45,943 bases of DNA from Anaerobutyricum hallii DSM 3353 (GCF_000173975.1 NZ_ACEP01000069.1:1-45943); one strand, 5' to 3'. Shown: positions 25,386 through 35,288, counted from the stretch's first letter. Numbers and translations are program-made. The notes: generated by a model from the letters alone, not told the origin.

Positions 25386-26921
25386 ATGGGAATAAGTCCG
25401 TATGCGGCAATTGTAATCGGTTCAAAAAATATGCTCATGAAAGTGTATGAGATTTCCGGTGGAAAGGGATTTCGTACAGTGGATGAGATACGTTATGAGT
25501 ATGAACTTGGCAAAGAGGCCTATTTTACAAGAAAGATTACATTTGCGCAAATTGAAGAAATCTGTAATGTACTGATGGAATTTCAGCAGCGTATGAGGGA
25601 ATATGCGATAACAGAATTCCGATGTTACGCGACAAGTGCGATTCGTAATGCAAAGAATCAGGTATCGGTTCTTAATCAGATTAAAATTCGCACAGGTGTG
25701 GATGTTATCATGCTCAGCAATTCGGAACTTCGTTTCCTTATGTATAAGGGAATTCAGGTATTAGATATTGATTTCAATAAAATCATTGAAAAAAATACTG
25801 CCATTTTAGATATTGGTTCCGGAAGTGTACAGGTATCCCTGTTTGATAAACAGGCACTTTATATGACGCAGAATTTAGATATCGGTACAGTAAAAGTGAG
25901 GGGATTTTTAGAATCTGTTGAGAATAACGTACTCGATTATATTTCTGTATTAGAAGAATATATTCAGTATGAATTTGATATGTTTAAAAGTGGCTATCTG
26001 AAAGATAAAGATATTAAAAATGTAATCGCCATCGGAGACGAGATAAAAAATATCAATCGCCTGATTCCGGAACTGCATCTTACCGATACGATGAGCTATG
26101 AGCAGATTTTATACATTTACAAAAAGATTAAAAAGGCATCCTATCAGGATATTGCCTTAAAATACGGACTTTCCATTGAGGATGCCAGAATGGTTCTTCC
26201 ATCGGTACTTATTTATAAGACATTCTTAGAACGTTCTAAAGCAGATACCGTTTATATATGTGCGACGAATCTTTGTGATGGAAGCGTGGTGGATTACGCA
26301 CAGGAAACAAAGAAGATAAAACTAAGCCATGATTTTTATCAGGATATTGTAGCTTCTGCAAAGTATATCGGAAAAAGATACCGTTATAGTAAAGTACATG
26401 CACAATATATTACAGATTTAGCGTTAGAGATTTTCGATAAGACGAAAAAGTTCCACGGACTTACACAACGGGACCGCCTTATTCTTGAAATATCTGCGAT
26501 TCTTCATGATATTGGAAAATATGTTAACTTAAATGATCCAGGTAAGAATGGCTACCAGTTAATCATGTCCACTGAGATTATGGGCTTATCTCACAGAGAG
26601 AGAGAGGAAGTTGCTAATATTGTGCTTTACAATACACAGGAACTTCCAGATACTGACGAGTTAGATACTGCATTCTGGAGAGAAGAATATCTTCGGATTG
26701 CCAAGTTATCTTCTATTCTAAGGCTTGCAAATGCATTAGACAGAGGACATAAACAAAAACTTGAGAAATGTTCTATGGCAAGAAAAGGAAAGGAATTGAT
26801 TATTTCCCTTGAAACAAATCAGGATATTACATTAGAGATTACCCGCTTTTCCAAGAAAGCAGAAACCTTTAGTGAATTTACTGGAATCACACCAGTATTA
26901 AAGCAAAAAAGAGCATTGTAG
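25386..26921 (+). CDS. Ppx/GppA family phosphatase with HD domain, altered first phosphate loop
   Basis: Predicted exopolyphosphatase or (p)ppGpp-pyrophosphatase, 511 residues: an ASKHA-fold N-terminal half and a C-terminal HD domain (LHDIGK, His374-Asp375). The second phosphate loop is kept (ILDIGSGS, Asp142), as is the catalytic glutamate region (Glu114 in SNSELRFL). The first loop is unusual: where family members read D-x-G-S-N-S, this has V10-I-G-S-K-N, losing the aspartate. It directly precedes ppk1 (13 bases), the classical pairing of polyphosphate breakdown and synthesis. Activity may be reduced or directed to another substrate. Confidence 0.85.
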   Translation: MGISPYAAIVIGSKNMLMKVYEISGGKGFRTVDEIRYEYELGKEAYFTRKITFAQIEEICNVLMEFQQRMREYAITEFRCYATSAIRNAKNQVSVLNQIKIRTGVDVIMLSNSELRFLMYKGIQVLDIDFNKIIEKNTAILDIGSGSVQVSLFDKQALYMTQNLDIGTVKVRGFLESVENNVLDYISVLEEYIQYEFDMFKSGYLKDKDIKNVIAIGDEIKNINRLIPELHLTDTMSYEQILYIYKKIKKASYQDIALKYGLSIEDARMVLPSVLIYKTFLERSKADTVYICATNLCDGSVVDYAQETKKIKLSHDFYQDIVASAKYIGKRYRYSKVHAQYITDLALEIFDKTKKFHGLTQRDRLILEISAILHDIGKYVNLNDPGKNGYQLIMSTEIMGLSHREREEVANIVLYNTQELPDTDELDTAFWREEYLRIAKLSSILRLANALDRGHKQKLEKCSMARKGKELIISLETNQDITLEITRFSKKAETFSEFTGITPVLKQKRAL

Positions 26922-26934
26922 GGGAGGATAGAAG

Positions 26935-29085
26935 ATGGACAAAAGTATATTTGACAGACCGGAGAATTTTACAAACCGTGAATTGAGCTGGTTAGAGTTT
27001 AACCAGAGAATTCTTGGAGAGGCAAGAGACCGCAAAAATCCATTATTTGAGCGAATGAAGTTTTTAAGTATCACTGCCTCGAATTTAGATGAATTTTTTA
27101 TGGTGCGTATCGCTTCTTTAAAAGATATGGTCAATGCAGGGTATAAGAAGAAGGATATTGCAGGAATGACCCCGCAGGAACAACTTGGTGCATTAAATGA
27201 GAAAACCCATGCATTTTGTGAAAAACAGTATACGACCTATAATCGTTCTCTTCTTCCTAAACTTTCTGAAGCGGGGTTAGAAATTGTAACTTTTAACAGT
27301 CTTTCTGAAAAAGAAGAGGAGTTTTTAGAAGAATATTTCCATAAAAATGTATATCCGGTACTGACTCCGATGGCGATTGATTCTTCAAGACCGTTTCCGC
27401 TGATTCAGAATAAGACATTGAATATTGCTGCTTTGATAAAAAGCCGGGGCGAAGATAAAAAAGAAAAGAAAGACTACGATATTGCGACAGTACAGGTACC
27501 TTCTGTACTTCCAAGAGTGATTGTGCTTCCGCAAAAGGATGGAGGAAAAAGAAAATGCCGTGTTATTCTTCTTGAGAATGTCATTGAACATTACTTAGAT
27601 GTTTTGTTTTTAAATCATGAGATTATCTGTTCGGCTCCATACCGTATTATGAGAAATGCAGATTTATCTATTGATGAAGATGATGCAGAAGATTTATTAA
27701 AAGAAATTGAAAAGTCTTTAAAAATGCGTCAGTGGGGCGAAGTCATCAAGTTTGAGTATGAAGAGCGGATGGATAGCCGTCTGGTGAAGTATTTAAAGAA
27801 GCAGTTTAAAGTGCATCCATGCGACATGTATGCTTTCAATGGCCCGCTTGACCTTACGTTCCTTATGAAATGTTATGGCATTGAAGGGTTCTCTGATTTA
27901 AAAGAAGAACCATATACTCCGCAGAAAAATAAAAAGCTTCGTGCAGATAAAAATATATTTACCCAGATCCGAAAGGGCGATGTGTTACTGCATCATCCAT
28001 ATGAAAGCTTCGACCCGATTGTGGCATTTATCAGGCAGGCGGCAGAAGATAAAGACGTGCTTGCGATCAAGCAGACTCTTTACCGTGTCAGTGGGCATTC
28101 CCCGATTATCGCTGCATTGGCACAGGCAGCAGAAAATGGGAAGCAGGTAACTGTATTGGTAGAGTTAAAGGCACGATTTGATGAGGAGAATAACATTAAC
28201 TGGGCAAGAAAGTTAGAAAAGGCAGGCTGTCACGTTATTTATGGTTTAGTTGGTCTGAAAACACACTGTAAGATTGCACTGGTAGTGCGGAAAGAAGCGG
28301 ATGGTATCCGCCGCTATGTGCATCTTGGAACAGGAAACTATAATGATTCCACTGCAAAGCTTTACACAGATACCGGTATGTTTACCTGCCGCGATGTTGT
28401 CGGAGAAGATGCTACAGCCGTATTTAATATGTTAAGTGGTTATTCCGAACCGGCAAACTGGAACCGTCTTATTGTAGCACCAATCTGGATGAAAAAGCGT
28501 TTTCTTGAGATGATTCACAGAGAGACGAAAAACGCAAAAGAAGGCAAACCGGCAAAAATTATCGCCAAATGCAATTCTCTTTGTGATAGAAAGATTATCC
28601 TTGCCTTATACGAAGCTTCCTGTGCAGGTGTACAGGTTGATTTGATTGTTCGTGGAATCTGCTGTCTTGTAGCGGGCAAACCGGGAGTCAGTGAAAATAT
28701 CCGGGTACGTTCTATTGTGGGAACTTTCTTAGAGCATGCAAGAATTTTCTATTTCTATAATGACGGACATGAAGAAATTTATATGGGAAGTGCGGACTGG
28801 ATGCCTAGAAATCTTGACCGCCGTGTAGAGATTGTTTTCCCAGTTGAAGAGGAAGAATTAAAAGAAAAAGCAAAACATATTTTAGATGTTCAGCTTAGTG
28901 ACACATTAAAAGCGCACAGGCTTTTAGAAGATGGCACATATCAGAAAGTGGACAGAAGGGGAAAAGAGGCAATTGAGGCACAGAAGACTTTTTGCGAGGA
29001 AGCGATTGCTGCAGCAAATGAATCAAAAAAGAAAGTACCCAAAAAGAGAACCTTTGACCCTCGGTTTTCACCGCAGGAGGAGTAA
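26935..29085 (+). CDS. ppk1: Polyphosphate kinase 1
   Basis: Reversibly polymerises the terminal phosphate of ATP into inorganic polyphosphate at the membrane. The 716 residues contain the N domain (RELSWLEFNQRIL), head domain, and two phospholipase-D-like catalytic domains. The autophosphorylated histidine is His444 (LKTHCK) and the second active histidine is His601 (LEHARIFYF), matching positions 435 and 592 in E. coli. It overlaps the start of the GH3 lipoprotein gene and follows the Ppx/GppA gene, so the three are probably one transcript. Confidence 0.96.
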   Translation: MDKSIFDRPENFTNRELSWLEFNQRILGEARDRKNPLFERMKFLSITASNLDEFFMVRIASLKDMVNAGYKKKDIAGMTPQEQLGALNEKTHAFCEKQYTTYNRSLLPKLSEAGLEIVTFNSLSEKEEEFLEEYFHKNVYPVLTPMAIDSSRPFPLIQNKTLNIAALIKSRGEDKKEKKDYDIATVQVPSVLPRVIVLPQKDGGKRKCRVILLENVIEHYLDVLFLNHEIICSAPYRIMRNADLSIDEDDAEDLLKEIEKSLKMRQWGEVIKFEYEERMDSRLVKYLKKQFKVHPCDMYAFNGPLDLTFLMKCYGIEGFSDLKEEPYTPQKNKKLRADKNIFTQIRKGDVLLHHPYESFDPIVAFIRQAAEDKDVLAIKQTLYRVSGHSPIIAALAQAAENGKQVTVLVELKARFDEENNINWARKLEKAGCHVIYGLVGLKTHCKIALVVRKEADGIRRYVHLGTGNYNDSTAKLYTDTGMFTCRDVVGEDATAVFNMLSGYSEPANWNRLIVAPIWMKKRFLEMIHRETKNAKEGKPAKIIAKCNSLCDRKIILALYEASCAGVQVDLIVRGICCLVAGKPGVSENIRVRSIVGTFLEHARIFYFYNDGHEEIYMGSADWMPRNLDRRVEIVFPVEEEELKEKAKHILDVQLSDTLKAHRLLEDGTYQKVDRRGKEAIEAQKTFCEEAIAAANESKKKVPKKRTFDPRFSPQEE

Positions 29086-30314
29086 TGAAAAGATATAAAG
29101 TAATAGTGTTATTATTATGCTTTACCCTGTTTGCGGGAATACTTGCAGGGTGCGGCTCCCATAAAAAGAAAGAAAAATCCGAAGAAAGTACATCTACCTC
29201 AAAGGATTCAGGAGAATTAGATGATATTACTTTAGAGGGGATGGTTTCTGATGCTCTTTCAAGTATGACCTTAAAAGAAAAAATAGGGCAGATGTTCATT
29301 GTCTGTACCGATTCACTTGATTTTGATGCGGAGACAGAAGTAACAAAGAAGATGCAGCAGAAATTAGAAGAGTATAAACCTGGTGGTGTTATCTTTTTTT
29401 CCTATAATCTTAAAGACCGTGAGCAGGTAAAAAGTATGATTGCTGACATTCAGAAAAGTAATGATATTCCATTGTTTATTTCGGTTGATGAGGAAGGCGG
29501 CTCCGTAGCAAGAATTGCAAACTCAAAAAATATGCAGACAACTAAGTTCCCTGCCATGTCCGAGATTGGTAAGAGTGGGGACAGTAAAAAAGCCTGCGAA
29601 GTAGGAGAGACAATCGGAAAAGAAATCAGGGAACTTGGATTTAACCTTGACTTTGCACCGGTAGCAGACGTGAATACAAATGCAGAAAATACGGAAATCG
29701 GAAATAGAAGTTTTAGTTCTGATGCCAAAACCGTAGCAGGAATGGTATCTCAGGAAGTGAAAGGCCTGCAGTCTCAGGGCGTAAGTTCTACTTTGAAGCA
29801 TTTTCCAGGACAGGGACAGTGTGGAGAGGATACACACAAAGGGTATGTAGATCTAAATGCAACAATTGACCGCCTCCGTGAAGTAGAATTCCTTCCGTTT
29901 GAATCTGGAATTGCAGCGGGAGCGGATATGGTAATGATGTCCCATGTTGCTGTGAGCCAGGTAACAGGAAAGGAAACCCCGGCTTCTCTTACAAAACTTA
30001 TGGTAACAGATATTTTAAGAGAAGAATTACAATTTAATAATGTTATTATTACAGATGCTATGAATATGAAAGTTATCACAAAGTTCTATGACGCAGATCA
30101 GGCGGCGGTAATGGCAGTTCAGGCTGGAAATGACATGATTTTAATGCCGGATAATTTTGAACAGGCATTTGAAGGTGTATTAGAAGCAGTGAAAGACGGC
30201 ACGATTTCTGAGAGTAAGATTAATGAGGCGGTAAGCCGGATTCTTTCCGTAAAAATCCGCAGAGGAATCCTTCCAACAGATTCGAAACTATTTCGTCATA
30301 ATGCAGGAAAATAA
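29085..30314 (+). CDS. GH3 beta-N-acetylhexosaminidase lipoprotein (NagZ-like)
   Basis: Predicted surface lipoprotein removing terminal N-acetylglucosamine from cell-wall fragments. The 409 residues begin with a lipoprotein signal (lipobox LAGC, Cys near residue 23) and a Lys/Glu/Ser linker, followed by a GH3 barrel with SVDEEGGSVARI, GFNLDFAPVADVN and the NagZ-specific Asp249-Thr250-His251 acid/base pair in KHFPGQGQCGEDTHKG. The usual KHFPGHG histidine is Gln here. The nucleophile Asp is expected in IITDAMNM. Its ATG overlaps the ppk1 stop. Confidence 0.9.
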   Translation: MKRYKVIVLLLCFTLFAGILAGCGSHKKKEKSEESTSTSKDSGELDDITLEGMVSDALSSMTLKEKIGQMFIVCTDSLDFDAETEVTKKMQQKLEEYKPGGVIFFSYNLKDREQVKSMIADIQKSNDIPLFISVDEEGGSVARIANSKNMQTTKFPAMSEIGKSGDSKKACEVGETIGKEIRELGFNLDFAPVADVNTNAENTEIGNRSFSSDAKTVAGMVSQEVKGLQSQGVSSTLKHFPGQGQCGEDTHKGYVDLNATIDRLREVEFLPFESGIAAGADMVMMSHVAVSQVTGKETPASLTKLMVTDILREELQFNNVIITDAMNMKVITKFYDADQAAVMAVQAGNDMILMPDNFEQAFEGVLEAVKDGTISESKINEAVSRILSVKIRRGILPTDSKLFRHNAGK

Positions 30315-30389
30315 TCTGTAAAATTCATAAAAAATACTATATAAAATACACATAAAATTTGTGAATGGTTCTGAAATCTGAGAAATGGC

Positions 30390-30418
30390 TTGTACGGACA
30401 CTTATTTTATGTTAGTAT
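30390..30418 (+). promoter_or_regulatory. Promoter of purF
   Basis: TTGTAC (30390-30395), 17 bases, TAGTAT (30413-30418), 46 bases before the purF start. I see no purine riboswitch in the short leader. Confidence 0.6.
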
Positions 30419-30464
30419 ACAATCGTTTCAATTATATTCACTAATGAAATTATGGAGGAAGAAA

Positions 30465-31919
30465 ATGGCGTTTGATATGGAAGAACAGTTTTCTGAAGAG
30501 TGTGTGGATTCTGGAATTCACGAAGAATGCGGAGTGTTTGGAGCATATGATTTCGACGGAAATGACATTGCTTCAACAGTGTATTATGGGTTGTTTGCTC
30601 TGCAGCACAGAGGACAGGAAAGCTGTGGTATTGCAGTTTCGGATACCAACGGCCCGAAAAAGAACATTCAGGTTCATAAAGGAATGGGCCTTGTCAACGA
30701 AGTGTTTAGCAGTGAAAACCTTGAGAAATTAAAGGGAAATATCAGTGTGGGTCATGTCCGGTATTCAACTGCAGGTTCTAGTACCAGAGAGAATGCACAG
30801 CCGTTAGTACTGAATTATTATAAAGGTACGCTGGCTCTTGCACATAATGGTAATCTGGTAAATGCATTAGAACTTCGCGAGGAACTTGAAAAGACAGGCG
30901 CTATTTTCCAGACAACGATTGATTCTGAGGTAATCGCTTACCATGTTGCCAAAGAGAGAATTTCTTCCGCAACAGCAGAAGAAGCGGTACTTGCAGCAAT
31001 GCGTAAGTTAAAGGGAGCCTATTCTCTTATCGTAATGAGTCCGAGAAAGCTGATTGGGGCAAGAGATCCATTTGGTTTCAGACCTCTTTGTATCGGCAAG
31101 AGAGACAATACATATTTCCTTACATCTGAGACGTGTGCCTTAGATACAGTAGGGGCAGAATTTGTAAGAGATGTAGAACCAGGAGAAGTTGTTACCCTAA
31201 CACCGAGTGGAATTGTATCAAATAGGGAACTTTGCTTCAAAGATTCTTCTAAGCAGGCAAGATGTATTTTTGAATATATCTATTTTGCAAGACCGGATGC
31301 AGTCATTGACGGGGTTGGTGTTTATGCCAGCCGTATTAAGGCAGGAAGATTCCTTGCTATGGATTCACCGGTAGAAGCAGATATGGTTGTTGGTGTTCCT
31401 GAATCAGGTAATCCGGCAGCACAGGGATATGCTATGGAATCTGGTATTCCTTACGGAACAGCTTTCATTAAAAATTCTTATGTTGGAAGAACGTTTATCA
31501 AGCCAAAGCAGAGCATGCGTGAGAGCAGTGTACAGGTAAAGCTTAATGTATTAAAAGATGCTGTAAAGGGTAAGAGAATTGTTATGATTGACGATTCTAT
31601 CGTTCGAGGAACAACTTGTCATCGTATTGTTCGTATGTTAAAGGATGCCGGAGCAAAAGAAGTTCATGTAAGAATCAGTTCTCCTCCATTTTTACACCCT
31701 TGTTATTTTGGAACGGATATTCCTTCCGAAGATCAGTTGATTGCCTATGGTAAGACTTTAGATGAGATTCGTGACAGCATTGAGGCAGATACATTAGCTT
31801 ATCTTGGAATGGAACGTTTAAAAGAACTTAACAACGGACTTCCATACTGTGATGCATGTTTCAGCGGTAACTATCCGATTGAACCGCCAACACAGGATAT
31901 CCGTGGAGAACAGGGATAA
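30465..31919 (+). CDS. purF: Amidophosphoribosyltransferase
   Basis: First committed step of purine synthesis: PRPP plus glutamine to phosphoribosylamine. The 484-residue protein has a short propeptide ending HEE before the nucleophile Cys22 (ECGVFGAYD), the glutaminase domain, and a PRPP-binding loop VMIDDSIVRGTT. Cysteines in ARCIFEY, HPCYFG and YCDACF match the [4Fe-4S] ligands of the Bacillus-type enzyme. I take ATG 30465 with TGGAGGA at 30452-30458; the frame stays open upstream to 30390 but that stretch overlaps the promoter. purB follows after about 120 bases. Confidence 0.95.
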   Translation: MAFDMEEQFSEECVDSGIHEECGVFGAYDFDGNDIASTVYYGLFALQHRGQESCGIAVSDTNGPKKNIQVHKGMGLVNEVFSSENLEKLKGNISVGHVRYSTAGSSTRENAQPLVLNYYKGTLALAHNGNLVNALELREELEKTGAIFQTTIDSEVIAYHVAKERISSATAEEAVLAAMRKLKGAYSLIVMSPRKLIGARDPFGFRPLCIGKRDNTYFLTSETCALDTVGAEFVRDVEPGEVVTLTPSGIVSNRELCFKDSSKQARCIFEYIYFARPDAVIDGVGVYASRIKAGRFLAMDSPVEADMVVGVPESGNPAAQGYAMESGIPYGTAFIKNSYVGRTFIKPKQSMRESSVQVKLNVLKDAVKGKRIVMIDDSIVRGTTCHRIVRMLKDAGAKEVHVRISSPPFLHPCYFGTDIPSEDQLIAYGKTLDEIRDSIEADTLAYLGMERLKELNNGLPYCDACFSGNYPIEPPTQDIRGEQG

Positions 31920-31994
31920 ATTAACTAATAGAAAATCAAGTGGCAATTATAAAAAATCAGGAAAGGAAAAGCTATTTAGATGCAAATCATCTGG

Positions 31995-32019
31995 CATATA
32001 CACATTTGTATATGTTTTT
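31995..32019 (+). terminator. Weak terminator-like hairpin between purF and purB
   Basis: CATATACA (31995-32002), loop CATT, TGTATATG (32007-32014) and five T's, 18 bases before the purB start. The AT-rich stem is weak, so it may only attenuate read-through. Confidence 0.4.
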
Positions 32020-32036
32020 AGTAGCAGGTATAAACA

Positions 32037-33470
32037 ATGTACGACAAATATCAGAGCCCTCTCTCAGAAAGATATGCAAGTAAAGAGATGCAGTATATCT
32101 TTTCTCCAGACAAGAAGTTTAAGACATGGAGAAAGCTTTGGATCGCATTAGCAGAGACAGAATATGAGTTAGGTCTTGACAGTGTGACAAAGGAACAGAT
32201 TGAGGAGTTAAAGGCCCATGCCGATGACATTAATTTTGATGTGGCAAAAGCAAGAGAGAAAGAAGTACGTCACGATGTTATGTCCCATGTATATGCATAT
32301 GGTGTACAGTGTCCAAATGCAAAGGGAATCATCCATCTTGGAGCAACATCCTGCTATGTAGGTGATAATACAGATATTATCATTATGACAGAGGCTCTCA
32401 AGTTAGTAAGAAGCAAGCTGATTAATGTCATTGCAGAGCTTTCTGCATTTGCTATGAAGTACAAAGACCTCCCTACACTGGCTTTCACACATTTCCAGCC
32501 AGCGCAGCCAACGACCGTTGGAAAGAGAGCTACATTATGGTTACATGATCTTATGCTTGATTTAGAAGACTTAGAATATGTTATCAGCACAATGAAGTTG
32601 TTAGGCTCTAAAGGAACAACGGGAACTCAGGCAAGTTTCTTAGAGTTATTCAACGGAGATCATGAGACAATCCGTAAGATTGATGGAAAGATTGCAGAGA
32701 AGATGGGATTTGATGCATGTTATCCAGTTTCCGGACAGACATATTCCCGTAAGATTGACAGCCGTGTACTTAATGTACTTTCTGGAATTGCACAGTCTGC
32801 TCATAAATTCTCTAATGATATTCGTCTTTTACAGCATTTAAAAGAAATTGAAGAACCATTCGAGAAACATCAGATTGGTTCCTCTGCAATGGCTTATAAG
32901 AGAAATCCTATGAGAAGTGAGAGAATTGCCTCTTTAGCAGATTATGTAATGTCTGATGCGATGAATCCGGCATTCGTAGCATCTACACAGTGGTTTGAGA
33001 GAACATTAGATGACTCTGCTAACAAGCGCCTTTCTGTACCAGAAGGTTTTCTTGCGATTGATGGTATCCTTGACTTATATCTGAATGTCGTAGATGGTCT
33101 TGTAGTATATCCAAAGGTAATTGAAGCACATCTTATGAGAGAACTTCCATTTATGGCAACAGAAAATATCATGATGGATGCAGTAAAAGCTGGTGGAGAC
33201 CGTCAGGAACTTCACGAAAGAATTCGTCAGCACTCTATGGCAGCAGGTCGTGTTGTAAAAGAAGAAGGTAAAGAGAATGATCTTCTTGAAAGAATCGCAG
33301 CAGATTCAGCATTTGGAATGACAATGGAACAGCTTCAGGCCATCATGAAACCAGAAAACTTTGTTGGAAGATCTCCAGAGCAGACAGTAGAGTTCATTAC
33401 AGAATACGTTCAGCCTGTTCTTGACGAGAATAAAGACATTCTTGGAATGAAGGCAGAGATTAATGTATAA
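32037..33470 (+). CDS. purB: Adenylosuccinate lyase
   Basis: Cleaves SAICAR and adenylosuccinate, acting twice in purine synthesis. The 477 residues begin YQSPLSERYASKEM, contain the catalytic THFQPAQPTTVGKR segment and the superfamily signature GSSAMAYKRNPMRSE with the mobile catalytic serine. Length fits the clostridial enzyme. The ribosome-binding site is weak (AGCAGG at 32023-32028). It acts with PurA, encoded 3.4 kb downstream. Confidence 0.95.
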   Translation: MYDKYQSPLSERYASKEMQYIFSPDKKFKTWRKLWIALAETEYELGLDSVTKEQIEELKAHADDINFDVAKAREKEVRHDVMSHVYAYGVQCPNAKGIIHLGATSCYVGDNTDIIIMTEALKLVRSKLINVIAELSAFAMKYKDLPTLAFTHFQPAQPTTVGKRATLWLHDLMLDLEDLEYVISTMKLLGSKGTTGTQASFLELFNGDHETIRKIDGKIAEKMGFDACYPVSGQTYSRKIDSRVLNVLSGIAQSAHKFSNDIRLLQHLKEIEEPFEKHQIGSSAMAYKRNPMRSERIASLADYVMSDAMNPAFVASTQWFERTLDDSANKRLSVPEGFLAIDGILDLYLNVVDGLVVYPKVIEAHLMRELPFMATENIMMDAVKAGGDRQELHERIRQHSMAAGRVVKEEGKENDLLERIAADSAFGMTMEQLQAIMKPENFVGRSPEQTVEFITEYVQPVLDENKDILGMKAEINV

Positions 33471-33488
33471 AAATACAGAAACTTCGGA

Positions 33489-33517
33489 TTGACATGCTAG
33501 AAAGAAATCCGTATAAT
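33489..33517 (+). promoter_or_regulatory. Consensus promoter of flippase gene
   Basis: TTGACA (33489-33494), 17 bases, TATAAT (33512-33517): a perfect sigma-A match, the strongest promoter in the window, immediately followed by a palindrome. Confidence 0.85.
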
Positions 33518-33519
33518 AC

Positions 33520-33589
33520 TAAGGGTTATCGGCAACGATAACCCTTAAGTTATGTAATTTATAAAAACAGGAGAAAGAATAACCCTTAA
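33520..33589 (+). promoter_or_regulatory. Palindrome at transcription start plus repeated arm before the RBS
   Basis: TAAGGGTTATCG (33520-33531), loop GCAA, CGATAACCCTTA (33536-33547) begins two bases after the -10, so it is either an operator over the start site or a 5'-terminal RNA hairpin with a GNRA loop. The 3' arm is repeated as ATAACCCTTAA (33579-33589), just ahead of the GGAAAGGTGG ribosome-binding site. The two copies could compete for the same 5' arm. Confidence 0.6.
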
Positions 33590-33611
33590 AGTTTGGAAAG
33601 GTGGTTGTCAG

Positions 33612-35282
33612 TTGAGTAGCAAAGATACAAAAGAAACGAATGTACTTGCCCAGGCTTCAATATTGATGGTGGCAGGTATCGTGACAAGGATTATCGGTGT
33701 ATTATATCGAAGTCCGGTTACAAGTATTATAGGTGATGAAGGTAATGGATATTATAGTATTGCTGTGAATATTTATACGATGATATTATTGATATCTTCC
33801 TATAGTATTCCTATGGCAGTTTCCAAGGTGGTTTCGGCCAAGATGGCGGTACATCAGTATAAGATTGCACATAAGGTATTTAAATGTGCACTTATATATG
33901 TTCTGGTAATAGGTGGGATTGCCAGCCTTATTACTTTTTTTGGAGCCTCTGTATTAATTCCTTCGAATCAGCCTAAGGCGATTCCTGTACTTCGTATTTT
34001 AGCTCCAACTATCTTTTTCTCCGGATTTTTAGGGGTATTCCGTGGATATTTTCAGGCACACAGGACGATGATTCCGACTTCGCTTTCTCAGATTGTAGAG
34101 CAGGTGGCTAACGCAGTCATTAGTATCGGGGCTGCCGTATTCTTTATTCATGCATTTGCAGGTGGGGATGCCGATAAGATTCCAGTATTTGGTGCGATGG
34201 GAAGTGCCGCAGGTATTGGGGCAGGTGTTATAACCGGTCTCTTATTTATGTTGTTTATTTACTCCTGTAATAAAAAATATTTTAAAAAAGAAATTCAAAA
34301 AGATGATACGGGTGTTGACAGTTCCTATAAAGATATCTTTAGGATTATCTTTATGATGGTAACACCGGTAATTTTAAGCACGTTTGTCTACAATATCAGT
34401 ACGGTAGTTGACCAGACTTTATTTATGGATATTATGGGATTTAAAAGAATGGCTTCTGAAACAGCGGCCTCTTTATATGGCGTGTTCTCCGGAAAATACT
34501 GGGTGCTCATCAACGTGCCGATCGCGCTTGCAAATTCTATGTCTACTGCTATGATTCCTGCAATTTCCGGCAGTTATGAGTTGAAAGACTATAAAAAATG
34601 CAGGGGGCATGTAAGGCAGGCAATTCATTTTACAATGGTTATTAGTATTCCTGCTGCAATTGGAATGGGGGCGCTTGCCTATCCAATTATGGAAGTGCTG
34701 TTCCCACAAAAAGCAACGATTGATCTGGCAGTAAGTATTTTACGCACTGGCTGCATCAGTATTATATTTTATGCACTGTCTACAGTAAGTAATGGAGTAT
34801 TGCAGGGAATTGGAAAGGTAAATATTCCGCTTCGTAACGCAGCGGTTTCCCTTGTCCTTCATGTTGTTCTGCTTACACCGTTGTTGTATTTTACAAACCT
34901 GAATTTATATGCGCTTGTATTTGCTACGATGTTCTATGCTTTCCTTATGTGTCTGCTGAATAATTTGAGTGTACGCAAGTATTTAGGATATCATCAGGAA
35001 ATGAAACGAACATTTATGATTCCATTACTTTCTTCTGTAATTATGGGAATACTCTGCTATGTATTTTATCAGGGAATCTACTTGATCTTATCAGGAATAT
35101 TCGGAAGTTTTATTCATTTAAGAATTCTTGTATTTATATGCTTGATGATTTCAGTAGGCTTTGCGGTTATCGTATATTTCGTTCTGGTACTTAAGTTAAA
35201 GGGAATTACAGAGGCAGAACTTCGTAACTTCCCGAAAGGAAATATGCTTGTCAGAATGGCAAAGAAAAGTAAGTTATTGTAA
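33612..35282 (+). CDS. MurJ/SpoVB/YtgP-like lipid II or polysaccharide flippase
   Basis: Membrane exporter of the MOP superfamily, 556 residues with about 14 hydrophobic helices. The opening (QASILMVAGIVTRIIGVLYRSPVT), GYFQAHRTMIPTSLSQIVEQ and the later SMSTAMIPAISGSYE are typical of the YtgP/SpoVB group that moves lipid-linked cell-wall precursors. Translation should start at TTG 33612, as GGAAAGGTGG (33594-33603) is at good spacing and no ATG fits. A strong promoter with a palindromic leader precedes it. Which substrate it flips, lipid II or another polymer unit, is open. Confidence 0.88.
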   Translation: MSSKDTKETNVLAQASILMVAGIVTRIIGVLYRSPVTSIIGDEGNGYYSIAVNIYTMILLISSYSIPMAVSKVVSAKMAVHQYKIAHKVFKCALIYVLVIGGIASLITFFGASVLIPSNQPKAIPVLRILAPTIFFSGFLGVFRGYFQAHRTMIPTSLSQIVEQVANAVISIGAAVFFIHAFAGGDADKIPVFGAMGSAAGIGAGVITGLLFMLFIYSCNKKYFKKEIQKDDTGVDSSYKDIFRIIFMMVTPVILSTFVYNISTVVDQTLFMDIMGFKRMASETAASLYGVFSGKYWVLINVPIALANSMSTAMIPAISGSYELKDYKKCRGHVRQAIHFTMVISIPAAIGMGALAYPIMEVLFPQKATIDLAVSILRTGCISIIFYALSTVSNGVLQGIGKVNIPLRNAAVSLVLHVVLLTPLLYFTNLNLYALVFATMFYAFLMCLLNNLSVRKYLGYHQEMKRTFMIPLLSSVIMGILCYVFYQGIYLILSGIFGSFIHLRILVFICLMISVGFAVIVYFVLVLKLKGITEAELRNFPKGNMLVRMAKKSKLL

Positions 35283-35288
35283 TTATTC

